64,000 bases of DNA from positions 124,001 through 188,000 of the forward strand of contig JABSSL010000004.1 in NCBI GenBank assembly GCA_013214355.1, read 5' to 3'. Each line of letters opens with the position of its first letter. Position 1 is the stretch's first letter. A model generated the notes under the pieces. The model did not search any database. It had not been told where the DNA came from and saw only the letters and a list, made by a program, of their open reading frames with translations. Shown in pieces: positions 33,601 through 42,154 of this stretch. The position numbers and the translations under genes are program-made. This stretch comes from Saprospiraceae bacterium (GTDB lineage: Bacteria; Bacteroidota; Bacteroidia; Chitinophagales; Saprospiraceae).

Positions 33601-34771
33601 AGACCGAGCTAAGGCAGATAAAGGATTACAGCGATTGAACAATGTTGATATCGTATTTACACCGAACAAAGCCCTATGGAGTAGATGCGTGATCGTAGAA
33701 ACCGCTAGCGAATGGTACCAGAACAATGGCTTGTTGCCAGTGGGGAATCGTAAGAGTTTTGATCTGCGGGCATCTCCTTCCGTTGGTAAAGATGCCGATC
33801 CCAATACGGGATTACCCATGGCTGACGGTGATGGAGAAGGCATGGGATGGTTCCCCGGATATGCTGTAGATGTTGAGACGGGACAAAGATTGAATATCTT
33901 TTTTGGAGAGAACTCGTCCTATAATGGGACACTGCTTCCTGATTTGAATAATGGGGCGGATATGATGTACAATCCCTCTAGCGAGTTATTCCGTTTCCCC
34001 GTCGATCAGACGGAGTTCTTCTCTTTGTATAACTACGTCACAGGCGGACAGCACTTCATTTATGTCACGGAAGCTCCTTATGACGGCTGCGAATTTATCA
34101 GAACTCGCTTACGTCAAAGCCCAAGTACACTATTGAAGAATAGAGCGATGGATCAGATCACTTGGGCCGGTGTAGTAACCGCAGCTCCTGGGACGGCGAT
34201 GCTTTCTTACGAAGAGGGGCTGATACCTTCAGAGGTAATCGTGAAACTACGAGTAAATAATCCATTCCAAGTGGAAAGAGATTACTTCCCCAATGATGAT
34301 GCAGATATCATCCCAACGGGTACCGGGGAAAATAATTTCCACCCCATGTATCGCTTCAAGATTGAAGGAAAGCAGGCGGAGGAATTAGCAGGTGAAGAGA
34401 TTCCTGCTCAATTAAAGGATGTCAACGTAGTACCGAATCCATACTATGGCTTTTCCGATTACGAAAACTCGGCAATCGATAACATCATTAAGATTACCAA
34501 TTTGCCCGCCAAGTGTATCGTAACCATCTATTCCTTGGATGGGCGATTCATCAGGCAGTATAACCGAGATGAGCAAGTGGGGAATCCTACGGGCTATGGT
34601 ACGGAAGGAACTCAGATCTTACCCAACCTGGAATGGGATCTGAAAAATGCTAAAGGCATTCCTGTTGCTAGCGGCGTGTACTTGATTCACGTAGCAGCGG
34701 AGGGGGTTGGAGAACGAACCTTGAAATGGTTCGGTATCAATCGAAAATTCGACCCAGCCGCATTCCAATAA
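30689..34771 (+). CDS. Very large secreted protein with FlgD-like / T9SS-like C-terminus
   Basis: The 1360-residue protein has an N-terminal signal (LLTFIGVCVLTISSAH). A conserved-looking opening, VRARLLTGGDVWWDGTNGRY, precedes FAGAVWLGGKDPGGN, a combination I recall from large secreted Bacteroidota proteins. The last 110 residues (VNVVPNPYYGFSDYENS, ITNLPAKCIVTIYSLDG, ASGVYLIHV) form a FlgD-like immunoglobulin module of the kind used as a T9SS type A sorting domain. The ending KWFGINRKFDPAAFQ is not the most typical tail. It begins 6 bases after the receptor stop, and a PorV-like gene follows, so it is likely exported by T9SS and kept at the surface. Substrate unknown. Confidence 0.82.
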   Translation: MSAMYRLSSWLLTFIGVCVLTISSAHINPKIHKKERSQNPTTQNSAIDFRENCDNAVSRIDMEVNNVRARLLTGGDVWWDGTNGRYIIPKVPAGVDEVSSIFAGAVWLGGKDPGGNFKVAAQMYGRSSGDFDYWPGPLTPDGDDQGTTTQERCAEWDRFFVVTGEEIQLHLSQFKAAQEAGIAYDPSTIPEGVLGWPARGNPYFFDVHKFDLPNTAQGLAGFWDENSDLEYDPTQGDYPIIEIRGCDAPQFPDEMTFWIYNDAGNTHAQSDGLPIRMEVQVQAFAYQTNDEVNNMTFQRYKLINRAKEDIDSTFFAMWVDPDLGCYADDYIGCDVERSMAFVYNEDALDGINGTTCDAGVNTYGDEVPLLGVDYFRGPNDEFGNELGMSSFTYFNNGGVTPTPPQGTTDPTTVTQYYFYLSGRWRDGSRYTVGGDGYNNPGAEITAYAFPDNPADPNGNSMCTETLPPGDRRTVQASGPFKLEPGAVNELIIGVAWVPNQTYPCPDISELQDADDIAQNLFDECFKLTRGPDAPFVDFIELDREIIAVLSNDTTGIWNNPYESYAETVLRRPQGIEDSLYRFEGYKVYQLSGPDVSLAQRDDPSKVRLVEQVDIKNGISRIFNWNKLRPGEETPTALDFFVPELQVEGADAGLRHTFRITEDQFADGDSKLINHRKYYYVVVAYAFNEYEAFNPNSQNGQREPYLEGDRNIGERGIGFYTVIPRPIVDRKLRAVYGEGPEVTRVDGLGSGPTLVDLSTDTRLAMQDAFSKNEEYTGDMTYAAGEGPIQVQIFNPLDVQDGEYELSFTDTDINDNVLSEGARWVLRSLSNPGAGEVAAARTIEELNEQVIARFGFSITVGQVPEPGTVGFKFSGNGVIGYEEEYLDEMPTRWLSGVVDDTDLGVFPALDQTVYNFMETGTAQVDESLDPAQDFKRTQYFLPYYLADWRAKENNQPYISPAWSTSNDANSLIVDRAKADKGLQRLNNVDIVFTPNKALWSRCVIVETASEWYQNNGLLPVGNRKSFDLRASPSVGKDADPNTGLPMADGDGEGMGWFPGYAVDVETGQRLNIFFGENSSYNGTLLPDLNNGADMMYNPSSELFRFPVDQTEFFSLYNYVTGGQHFIYVTEAPYDGCEFIRTRLRQSPSTLLKNRAMDQITWAGVVTAAPGTAMLSYEEGLIPSEVIVKLRVNNPFQVERDYFPNDDADIIPTGTGENNFHPMYRFKIEGKQAEELAGEEIPAQLKDVNVVPNPYYGFSDYENSAIDNIIKITNLPAKCIVTIYSLDGRFIRQYNRDEQVGNPTGYGTEGTQILPNLEWDLKNAKGIPVASGVYLIHVAAEGVGERTLKWFGINRKFDPAAFQ

Positions 34772-34781
34772 TCTTTAGATC

Positions 34782-34840
34782 GGAAGTCGGAAGTTAGAAA
34801 GGAGAAAATCTTGTCTCTTCTTCTAATTTCCGATTTCCAA
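34782..34840. repeat. Intergenic imperfect hairpin of GGAAGTCGGAAGT words
   Basis: GGAAGTCGGAAGTTAGAA and TTCTAATTTCCGATTTCC are inverted arms matching at about 15 of 18 positions, around a short pyrimidine-rich loop. They sit between the large secreted protein and the PorV-like gene. The words are those seen at 7380-7497, so both belong to one intergenic repeat type. Confidence 0.5.
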
Positions 34841-34885
34841 CTTCCAACTTTCAAAAAATTGGCCTCGCGCCTAACTCAATAGTAT

Positions 34886-35944
34886 ATGAAGAATTATTTA
34901 TACCCCATTTTCCTAGCGCTGCTTCTTGCCATCAGTCCGATGGTGAGCTTGGAGGCAGGAAACCCAGACCGTCAGGGTGAGGCAGGAGCCTACGAACTCC
35001 TGATGGTTCCCTACGCCCGCACTGCGGGACTACATCTGATGAATACGGCCTTTATCAGTGGAGTGGAATCTATCCGCTTAAACGTAGCTGGTTTGGCAAG
35101 AATAAATAAAACGGAGATTGTATTGGGAAGTACGCAATACCTAAAGGGTACTGGCATCAATATGAGTTCTCTAGGCCTGGCCCAGAAGGCAGGTGCCAAC
35201 GGGGCCTTTGGCTTTAGCCTTATGGCTCTAGACTTTGGAGATATCCCAGTGACAACTACTTTGCAGCCCGAAGGGACGGGAAGTACATTTTCACCGACTT
35301 TCTTCAACTTGGGACTTTCTTATGCTCATATTTTTGAGAACAAGATCTCAGTAGGTGTGACGGTGCGTGTAATTTCTGAAGCCTTGGCAGATGTGACGGC
35401 AAGTGCAGTGGCTTTGGATGCAGGTGTACAATATGTGACTGGACCGCAAGAGAACTTCAAATTTGGGATCTCTTTACGTAATGTAGGATCGCGGATGTCG
35501 TTCGGTGGTGAAGGATTGAGTCAGCAATTGAACAAGGCTTCTTTCGATCAGGAATTTCCAATTTCTTTTGATAATCGTTCTGCGGCATTTGAACTTCCTT
35601 CCGTTTTGAACATAGGTTTGTCGTATGATCTCTATCCTGGCGAAAAGCATCGCTTAACCCTCTTAGGAAACTTTACCGCAAACTCTTTCTCTGAAGATCA
35701 GATCGGTGGTGGAGCAGAATATTCCTTGGATGATCTATTCATGTTACGAGGAGCTTATAAATATGATTTTGGTAGTGGCGATCCAATTACGGAACCTATC
35801 TACACCGGCTTAAGTGCAGGAGCCTCGGTTGCCATTCCATTCAGTAAGGAGAATAAGAATGTTAAGATGAGTATCGATTATGCTTATCGTGAGACGAAGA
35901 TTTGGAATGGAACCCATAATATCGGAGTCAGAATAAATATCTAA
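34886..35944 (+). CDS. PorV/PorQ-family outer-membrane barrel protein
   Basis: The 352-residue protein has a signal peptide (FLALLLAISPMVSLEAG). The barrel pattern is typical of the PorV/PorQ family: LMVPYARTAGLHLMNTAFISGVESIRLNVAGLA, then strands such as FGFSLMALDFGDIPVTT. PorV acts as the T9SS shuttle protein that carries cargo from the translocon to the surface; this paralogue, next to a large T9SS-like cargo and a TonB receptor, may serve that cargo. The barrel ends GTHNIGVRINI. It lies about 115 bases after the cargo gene, separated only by the repeat hairpin. Confidence 0.85.
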   Translation: MKNYLYPIFLALLLAISPMVSLEAGNPDRQGEAGAYELLMVPYARTAGLHLMNTAFISGVESIRLNVAGLARINKTEIVLGSTQYLKGTGINMSSLGLAQKAGANGAFGFSLMALDFGDIPVTTTLQPEGTGSTFSPTFFNLGLSYAHIFENKISVGVTVRVISEALADVTASAVALDAGVQYVTGPQENFKFGISLRNVGSRMSFGGEGLSQQLNKASFDQEFPISFDNRSAAFELPSVLNIGLSYDLYPGEKHRLTLLGNFTANSFSEDQIGGGAEYSLDDLFMLRGAYKYDFGSGDPITEPIYTGLSAGASVAIPFSKENKNVKMSIDYAYRETKIWNGTHNIGVRINI

Positions 35945-36026
35945 TCAATTGATTCTACTGATATTATCTTGAAGCTAGCCTCCCTTGGTTGACTTTCTCA
36001 AGATATGTTCATATCTTTACTTTCTT

Positions 36027-36076
36027 AAAAGACAGGAACGTTTTTACCTAATTAGGCGAAAACGTTCCTGTCTTTT
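36027..36076 (+). terminator. Strong intrinsic terminator after the PorV-like gene
   Basis: An 18-bp perfect stem (AAAAGACAGGAACGTTTT and its complement) encloses a 14-base loop and ends in TTTT. It closes the receptor/cargo/PorV cassette. The rest of the gap before greA (36077-36264) has a weaker imperfect stem-loop, GATGTTACCTAAAAC against GTTTTAGTTACATC, of unknown meaning. Confidence 0.9.
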
Positions 36077-36264
36077 ATTGTGCTAGTCTGTCAGATGTTA
36101 CCTAAAACTAATTGCCGCACAGCTGTGTTTTAGTTACATCTCCGAAGGCTTAGAGTTGCGCCGAATAATTCCCGTTTCAAGAACAGATTTGTCCAATTTT
36201 CCGGATAGAAACATGCGGAAGGTGAGGGGGTTATCGGTAATTGTAGAACTGTAAATTTATTATT

Positions 36265-36738
36265 ATGTCTATTCAATGGATGACACAAGAAGGTTATGAC
36301 AAGCTAAAATCTGAGCTTGATGAATTGAAAAGCACGGGTAGATCTGAGGCTGCGAAGGCTATTGCGGAAGCTAGAGAAAAGGGAGATTTGTCAGAAAATG
36401 CTGAATATGATGCTGCGAAGGAAGCCCAAGGGCTTTTGGAGTTGAAGATTAACAATATGGAAAAAGCGTTGGCTAGTTCAAGAATCCTAGACTCTAGCCA
36501 ATTAGATACTTCTAAAGTAACGGTACTGTGTAATGTTACGATTAAGGCGGTGAAGACCGGAAAGTTAGTTACCTATAAATTAGTATCAGAATCAGAGGCT
36601 GACCTGAAAGCCAAAAAGATCTCAGTAAATTCTCCTGTTGGGCAAGGTTTGTTGGGTAAAGCCGTTGGAGAGATTGCTTCAATCACTACCCCTAGAGGAT
36701 TCATGGAATTTGAAGTTGTAGAAATTTCAATCGATTAA
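36265..36738 (+). CDS. greA: Transcription elongation factor GreA
   Basis: The 157-residue protein has the GreA N-terminal coiled coil (about 1-75) with the tip signature EAREKGDLSENAEYDAAKE, including the acidic tip residues that reach the RNA polymerase active site. The C-terminal FKBP-like domain contains SPVGQGLLGKAVGEIASI. It rescues backtracked polymerase by stimulating transcript cleavage. Normal length. A HIT gene starts 4 bases after its stop and is probably co-transcribed. Confidence 0.97.
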   Translation: MSIQWMTQEGYDKLKSELDELKSTGRSEAAKAIAEAREKGDLSENAEYDAAKEAQGLLELKINNMEKALASSRILDSSQLDTSKVTVLCNVTIKAVKTGKLVTYKLVSESEADLKAKKISVNSPVGQGLLGKAVGEIASITTPRGFMEFEVVEISID

Positions 36739-36742
36739 TACC

Positions 36743-37138
36743 ATGGCAAGTATTTTCTCCAGAATTGTTGCGGGCGAGATTCCTTGCCATAAAATAGCCG
36801 AAACGGAAACCTATTTGGCCTTTCTAGATATTAATCCTATCGTGAAAGGCCATACCTTGGTTATTCCCAAAATGGAAACCGATTACCTTTTTGATCTAGA
36901 AGATGATGTAATCGGAGGGCTGATGGTCTTCGCGAAAAAGGTTGCCAAAGCTCTTGATCAAGCTATTCCGTCTAAACGTGTCGGTGTGATGGTAGTCGGG
37001 ACGGAAGTGCCGCATGCACATATTCATCTACTGCCCTTTCAACGGGAATCCGATATTAATATCACCAAACCCAAAATGGCTGTAAGTCAGGCAGATCTGG
37101 CCGAAATTGCGGCAAGTATTCGAGCATTTGTGGAATAG
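36743..37138 (+). CDS. HIT-family nucleotide-binding hydrolase
   Basis: The 131-residue protein starts ASIFSRIVAGEIPCHKI and has LDINPIVKGHTLVIPK. The histidine triad is HAHIHLLP (about residues 90-97), with the catalytic His in the middle position. It is of the Hint-like branch, which hydrolyses purine nucleoside phosphoramidates or dinucleoside polyphosphates. It follows greA at 4 bases. Cytosolic, full length. Confidence 0.95.
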   Translation: MASIFSRIVAGEIPCHKIAETETYLAFLDINPIVKGHTLVIPKMETDYLFDLEDDVIGGLMVFAKKVAKALDQAIPSKRVGVMVVGTEVPHAHIHLLPFQRESDINITKPKMAVSQADLAEIAASIRAFVE

Positions 37139-37513
37139 TACCTCTCTCTTTTTCTTTCCAGTTATTGTGATGTAAGACCCTTTTTTGAATGAATGCCTAC
37201 GGCAATTGTCTGTAGGCTTACATACCTTTTTCTGCTACACATACAATTTTTTCCATAATTGTGGCATTATTATTGCAGACTAAAGAATATATCTATCGCA
37301 CTTCTTCTTCTACCTTCTATGACACCCTGTGACTTTACGTCATAACAACAAATCATTATTTAACTGTCCTTAATGATAGGGATAGACCAGTACGGTCTTA
37401 CCCCCCAGTCACCCTTGTGTGACCTAGATGGGAAAACTACCGCTTCCCTATGAACATATTAAGTGTTTAGCCATGAGCGACACCCAATAAAACCCCTGTA
37501 AGTGAGGACTAAA
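37139..37513. other. Gene-free stretch between the HIT and DUF6089 genes
   Basis: A small inverted repeat, GCCTAC/GTAGGC near 37196-37220, followed by TTACATACCTTTTT, may end the greA-HIT transcript. TATTATTG near 37267 is a one-mismatch -7 box that could drive the DUF6089 gene. No further coding sequence is visible. Confidence 0.4.
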
Positions 37514-38410
37514 ATGGACGACATTATGCGAAGATTCATTCCTGTTTTAATTACGTTATTTTCATTCACTGCTTTTAGTCTAAGTGCCCAAAGATCCGCT
37601 GAACTAGGCGTCGTAATCGGTGCCTCCAGTTATTACGGAGATTTGAGCCCAGAAAATGCCTCTGCCAATACCAGCCAATACCAACCATCCTTCAGTTTCT
37701 TTTATCGTCAAAATCTCAATAACATCTTTGGCTTTCGGGCTAACTTGAGTTATGGACGGATAACTGGCGACGATAGCCTTTCAGACCAAGATTTTCGACA
37801 AGAACGGAACTTTGACTTCGAATCTTCTGTCTTAGAATTGGGGTTGATTGGGGAAATAAATCTTTTTGGCTTTGGTCCAGGAGGTAATGGTCCACGATTT
37901 TCTCCATATCTATTTGGAGGTGTGGCCGTTTTTCGATTTAACCCGCTTACAGAATACCAAGGACAAACCGTTGAGTTGCAACCCTTGGGAACGGAAGGGC
38001 AAGGTATTGACGGCTTTGGAACACCTTATCGTTTGACACAAATATCTATCCCCTTTGGTGCGGGAATCAAGTATGCGATAAATGATCGCATTAATATTGG
38101 CTTGGAAATCGGTCTGCGAAAAACATTTACAGATTACCTGGATGATGTCAGTGGAGCCTATGTACCTTTTGATGTTTTGCGAACCAACAATGGTGAGTTG
38201 GCAGCTGCATTAGGTAATAGAACTGGCGAATTCCTAGGTACAGAACCTGTAGACGTGCAAGATGGTGCGCTACGGGGAAATCCAGACCGAGATGACTGGT
38301 ATATGATGGGTGGTTTCACCTTGTCCTATACGATTTTTAGTGATAGAGGAGGCAACGGTAAAGTGGGTAGACGCCGAGGAGGAAAGCAATTTGGTTGCCC
38401 AACCTTCTAA
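37514..38410 (+). CDS. DUF6089-family outer-membrane beta-barrel protein
   Basis: From the ATG at 37514 the protein has 298 residues; an in-frame GTG lies at 37502 and another ATG at 37526. The N-terminal signal is FIPVLITLFSFTAFSLSAQ, followed by a barrel with AELGVVIGASSYYGDLSPEN. This matches DUF6089 proteins of Bacteroidota, which look like small OmpW/OmpA-type barrels. The role is unknown. Gly-rich, Arg/Lys-rich residues at the end (GGNGKVGRRRGGKQFGCPTF) are usual for the family. Confidence 0.85.
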   Translation: MDDIMRRFIPVLITLFSFTAFSLSAQRSAELGVVIGASSYYGDLSPENASANTSQYQPSFSFFYRQNLNNIFGFRANLSYGRITGDDSLSDQDFRQERNFDFESSVLELGLIGEINLFGFGPGGNGPRFSPYLFGGVAVFRFNPLTEYQGQTVELQPLGTEGQGIDGFGTPYRLTQISIPFGAGIKYAINDRINIGLEIGLRKTFTDYLDDVSGAYVPFDVLRTNNGELAAALGNRTGEFLGTEPVDVQDGALRGNPDRDDWYMMGGFTLSYTIFSDRGGNGKVGRRRGGKQFGCPTF

Positions 38411-38483
38411 ACTCAGTTTATAAGATGCATACAATCCAGTCGCCATCTAGAATGGCAATTTGTTATTAGCATATAGAATTTGG

Positions 38484-38568
38484 AAAAGCTTGGTAGCCTT
38501 AATATGATAAGGGGTTGCTAAGCTTTTTATTGGAGGTACTCCCTAGAGCAGGCTGAGTACCTTTTTTT
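38484..38568 (+). terminator. Two consecutive hairpin terminators after the DUF6089 gene
   Basis: First hairpin: AAAAGCTTGGTAGCC against GGTTGCTAAGCTTTT (38484-38527, some mismatches). Second hairpin: AGGTACTC (38534-38541) against GAGTACCT (38555-38562), followed by seven T. The second is a classic intrinsic terminator. Confidence 0.8.
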
Positions 38569-38630
38569 ATTGTAACACTACTCTTCTTGCTGCATCTAAC
38601 TGGCATCTGTTCATTTTAAAATGTAATTCA

Positions 38631-38987
38631 ATGACTACCAAAGATGTTGCAAATCAGCTTATGACACTGCTTCCACAAGGGAAATATGAGGAGATTTATG
38701 ACACACTTTTTCATGCAGAAAAGGTGCGCCACATTGAGCCAAAATCCCCGCATTTCGCCGATCTAACGGGGGTATTGGCCATCAAAGAAAAGGATCAGGC
38801 TATGGGGGCCAATATTCAGCGTGTAGAAGATTTGCAGGTAGGAGAAGCTATTACTTCTGCCAACCACATTGCCTTACCGTACAAAATTGCCTTTACGCTT
38901 AAAGATGGTCAGGCGGTGACCCTAGATGAGATCATACTCTATGAAGTAGAGGAAGGGAAGATTGTGAGCGAGCAGTTTTTCTATTAA
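38631..38987 (+). CDS. SnoaL/NTF2-like protein
   Basis: The 118-residue protein fits a small alpha/beta NTF2-like cone. An N-terminal helix region (DVANQLMTLLPQGKYEEIYDTLF) precedes HAEKVRHIEP and the closing strands VTLDEIILYEVEEGKIVSEQFFY. Such proteins range from isomerases to ligand-binding proteins, and no active site is evident. It is flanked by terminators on both sides, so it is monocistronic. Confidence 0.75.
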   Translation: MTTKDVANQLMTLLPQGKYEEIYDTLFHAEKVRHIEPKSPHFADLTGVLAIKEKDQAMGANIQRVEDLQVGEAITSANHIALPYKIAFTLKDGQAVTLDEIILYEVEEGKIVSEQFFY

Positions 38988-39007
38988 CTACCAAGGAAAA
39001 TCGATAA

Positions 39008-39044
39008 CAGGAGTACCCCCTGATCTATTCAAGAGGTACTCCTG
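39008..39044. terminator. Hairpin between convergent genes (GAGTACC stem)
   Basis: CAGGAGTACC (39008-39017) and GGTACTCCTG (39035-39044) form a 10-bp perfect stem between the NTF2-like gene and the pump gene. T-tracts are weak. The stem word resembles the terminator at 38534-38562 (AGGTACTC) and the 3640-3720 cluster. Confidence 0.55.
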
Positions 39045-39054
39045 GCACCGTCCA

Positions 39055-42000
39055 TTAGTTTGTCAATACCGGCATGGTAGCTGGCTGTTGCTCATTTACC
39101 AAATCAAGCTCAATCTCTGGCGGAATAAGTTTATAAACTACCGTACAAACCAAAAATGCCAATAGTGTAGAACTGATCAAACCACCGATTAACACTAGTA
39201 TCAGGCCTTCGTACAAAGGATTAGATTCCAATACCAAAGGAACTAAGCCTAGGATTGCGGTGGAGGCAGTTAAGGCGATGGGAACGAAGCGGGTCTTGGC
39301 GGCCTGTTTGATAGCCGGGAGCAATTCCATCCCTTCCTTTCTTAACTGATTGGTAAAGTCTACCAGAAGAATGGAATTCTTAATTTCTATTCCGATCAGG
39401 GCAATGAATCCTACGGCTGCCGTAAAGGATAATGGGTTTCCAGAAAGCCATAGCGCTACAAAGGCTCCAATTAATCCTAGTGGGATAACCGAAAGAACAA
39501 TCAGAGAACTTTTGAGTGACCCAAATTCTAGGATTAAGATCAAAATGAAAAGCACACCTGCGATCATACCCGTTACCTCCACGCCGCCGAATGCATCTGC
39601 TTGGTTTTCTAGTTCACCTGCCGCTTCATAGTAATAGCCTTCAGGAAAAGAGAATCGGTTCAGCGTATCGATCAACTGTGCATTTAAGCTAGCATAAGTA
39701 AAGCCATCCTTGGCGTAGGCGTTGATGGTGGTGTACCGAAACTTATCTAGATGTCGGATGGATGTATTGACCGTTTCAAATTCAATATCGATCAACTGAT
39801 TCAGAGGAACAGCGCTTCCCGCCAGACTGAAGACATAGAGATTATCCAACACATCATAGGTAGCGAAACGTGCTCTGGGCACCGAAACAACCACCTGCAT
39901 TTCTTCTTCTCCCTCTCCTTTACTATAGGAAGCCAGGGGTAATCCTGCAATCGCCATGCGAATGGTTTCATCAATCTTGGCGGTAGGTACGCCTAATAGT
40001 CCGGCCTTCTTTTTGTTGATGCTAATCTTCAGATCAGTCTTTAGATTAGCTGAGCTATTCATGATGTACTGGGTGCCCGGCGTACCTTCTACAATCTTTT
40101 CTACGGCCAGAGATAGTTGGCGTAAGGTATCCAAATCTTCTCCAAATATTCGGATGGCTACGGGAGCTTCTAGTGGTGGTCCCTGCTCGTAATCAATAAC
40201 TTGAATTTTGGCATTGGGATAGTAAGCAAATCGTTTCCGTAAGGCTTGAATAATTTGATCCTTTTCCTGAAAGGATTGAGCCGCTGGTTGGACAAAAATT
40301 TGAGCGAAATTGGTCTGCTCTTTCCGTTGCACCACATTGTAATAGATGGTTGGATTGCCTTTCCCAATATTACTGGTGAAATATCGTATATCCGATCTCC
40401 TGCCTAAAACCTGCTCAACCTCTCTGGTTACCCGATCCGTTTCCGCTAGGCTAGCTGTATTGGGCATCTCAATATTGATTTGAAACATTGGCTTTTCCGA
40501 TTTAGGGAAAAGGCTAAAGCCGATGATGGGAATTAAAGTGAAAGAAGCCGCTAGCAAGCCTCCCGCCAAGCTTAAGGTGATCCATGGACGTCGCAGAGCT
40601 GCATCCAGTACTTTGCTGTAGTATTTGTCGATGAATGTCTGAAGCAAACGCAGAAAGAAATTTCCTTGCTGCTTCGTGTGGGTTTTCAAGATTTTGTTAG
40701 ATAGAAAGGGAACGATAGTCAGCGAAACGAAAAGGGAAGCAAGTACAGTAGAAACTACTGCAACTGGTAATCCCCGAATAAAGGCACCTGATCCTGCTGG
40801 TAAGTAGAGTAGGGGGAGAAAAGCCACGATTAACGTCATGGTTACACCCGTTACGGCCAAAGCAATTTGCTTCACCGCTTCCACTGATGCTTGTGCTCTG
40901 CTGGCACCTTCTCGAATGAAGCGCTCTATATTTTCAACCACTACAATCGCATCATCCACTAGAATACCCAGGGCTACGATCAACCCGACAATACTAAGCT
41001 GGTTGATTGAAAAACCAAGATATTGCATCGTAAATAACCCAATGGCTAGTGATAGTGGAATGGAAATCATCACAACGAGGGAGGCTCGAAATCCAAGGGG
41101 GAGTAGGGTTACAGACACCAAAAGAATGGCAATGAGGAAGTCTTTCCCAAAGCGACTCAGTCGATCTTTTACGGTAGCAGATTGATCAAAGTTCACGATC
41201 AATTCCATATCAGGAGATAGATTATCCTGAAACTTCTCGATTATTGGCCAGGCTTGGTCACCTACCTTGAAGATGTTTTGCTTGTCCTGTTGACTTGCTG
41301 TGATCAACACGGCCCTTTTCCCATTAAAACGAGTTTTATGCCTTTCCTCTTCATAGGTTAGATATACTTCTGCCACATCTTTTAACAAGGTAATATCTCC
41401 TTCTGCCGCAAAGACAACTGTATTTTCGATGTCCTCCAAAGCGTCAAAATCGCCGCTAGTTTTTACATTAAATCGTCGAGTGTTGAGCTGCACTGCACCC
41501 CCAGGAATATTTAGATTCTCACTTTGTATCGCGCCGTAGATATAATCTAGCGGAATGCCGAGTTGGGCGATTTTTTCAAGGTTTAACTCCACTCTCACCT
41601 CTTGCTCCGGATACCCCCAACTCTCTACCTTCTTAATCCCCTTAACCTTTTCCAATTGATCGACTAAATCTTCTGCCATATCTTCCAGATCGGCGTAACT
41701 GCTTTTCTGCGAAAGCAGGGCCATTTGAAAAATATTGACATCAGAGGAGTTAAATTCCTGTACTTCCAATAGGTAAAGGTCTTTGGGAAGCTCTGCTCTG
41801 GCAATATTCACTTCCCGAATGATCTCTTGGTACTTCTCCTCGCGATCTACTTCGAATTCATATTCCACATCCACAATTGCTAAGCCGTCCTCGATTGTAC
41901 TCTTCACTTTCTTTATCTCGTCCAGTTCATTGATCCGACTTTCTAAAGGATCGACAACTTGATCTTCTAAGTCAATGGGGGAGGCACCAGGGTACACGGC

Positions 42001-42147
42001 TACAATAAAGAATCTTGGAAAGTTGACTACCGGATCCTCTCCCCTTGGCATATTCATCAAAGAATTGAAACCTAGGGCTAGTATGGCGAGGATCAACACC
42101 ATGGTAAATGAGGTGTTCCTTACAAAAAAGGTGATGATGGATTTCAT
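39055..42147 (-). CDS. RND-family efflux pump, inner-membrane transporter
   Basis: The 1030-residue protein has the RND layout: an N-terminal TM helix, a large porter domain, six TM helices around 330-530, a second TM-porter-TM half, and about 12 TM helices in all. Typical pieces are NMPRGEDPVVNFP, VALGILVDDAIVVVENIER (TM4 with the Asp pair used for proton relay) and a second-half GFIALIGIEIKNSILLVDF. Being paired with an adaptor and a TolC-like channel, it should export hydrophobic compounds or metals using the proton gradient; the substrate cannot be read. It is the last gene of the leftward tolC-adaptor-pump operon. Confidence 0.95.
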   Translation of the reverse strand: MKSIITFFVRNTSFTMVLILAILALGFNSLMNMPRGEDPVVNFPRFFIVAVYPGASPIDLEDQVVDPLESRINELDEIKKVKSTIEDGLAIVDVEYEFEVDREEKYQEIIREVNIARAELPKDLYLLEVQEFNSSDVNIFQMALLSQKSSYADLEDMAEDLVDQLEKVKGIKKVESWGYPEQEVRVELNLEKIAQLGIPLDYIYGAIQSENLNIPGGAVQLNTRRFNVKTSGDFDALEDIENTVVFAAEGDITLLKDVAEVYLTYEEERHKTRFNGKRAVLITASQQDKQNIFKVGDQAWPIIEKFQDNLSPDMELIVNFDQSATVKDRLSRFGKDFLIAILLVSVTLLPLGFRASLVVMISIPLSLAIGLFTMQYLGFSINQLSIVGLIVALGILVDDAIVVVENIERFIREGASRAQASVEAVKQIALAVTGVTMTLIVAFLPLLYLPAGSGAFIRGLPVAVVSTVLASLFVSLTIVPFLSNKILKTHTKQQGNFFLRLLQTFIDKYYSKVLDAALRRPWITLSLAGGLLAASFTLIPIIGFSLFPKSEKPMFQINIEMPNTASLAETDRVTREVEQVLGRRSDIRYFTSNIGKGNPTIYYNVVQRKEQTNFAQIFVQPAAQSFQEKDQIIQALRKRFAYYPNAKIQVIDYEQGPPLEAPVAIRIFGEDLDTLRQLSLAVEKIVEGTPGTQYIMNSSANLKTDLKISINKKKAGLLGVPTAKIDETIRMAIAGLPLASYSKGEGEEEMQVVVSVPRARFATYDVLDNLYVFSLAGSAVPLNQLIDIEFETVNTSIRHLDKFRYTTINAYAKDGFTYASLNAQLIDTLNRFSFPEGYYYEAAGELENQADAFGGVEVTGMIAGVLFILILILEFGSLKSSLIVLSVIPLGLIGAFVALWLSGNPLSFTAAVGFIALIGIEIKNSILLVDFTNQLRKEGMELLPAIKQAAKTRFVPIALTASTAILGLVPLVLESNPLYEGLILVLIGGLISSTLLAFLVCTVVYKLIPPEIELDLVNEQQPATMPVLTN

Positions 42148-42154
42148 GATGGAT

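Noticed and set aside
27032-34771. SusC/SusD polysaccharide locus
   Set aside because: The gene after the receptor is not SusD-like, and no glycoside hydrolases are nearby.
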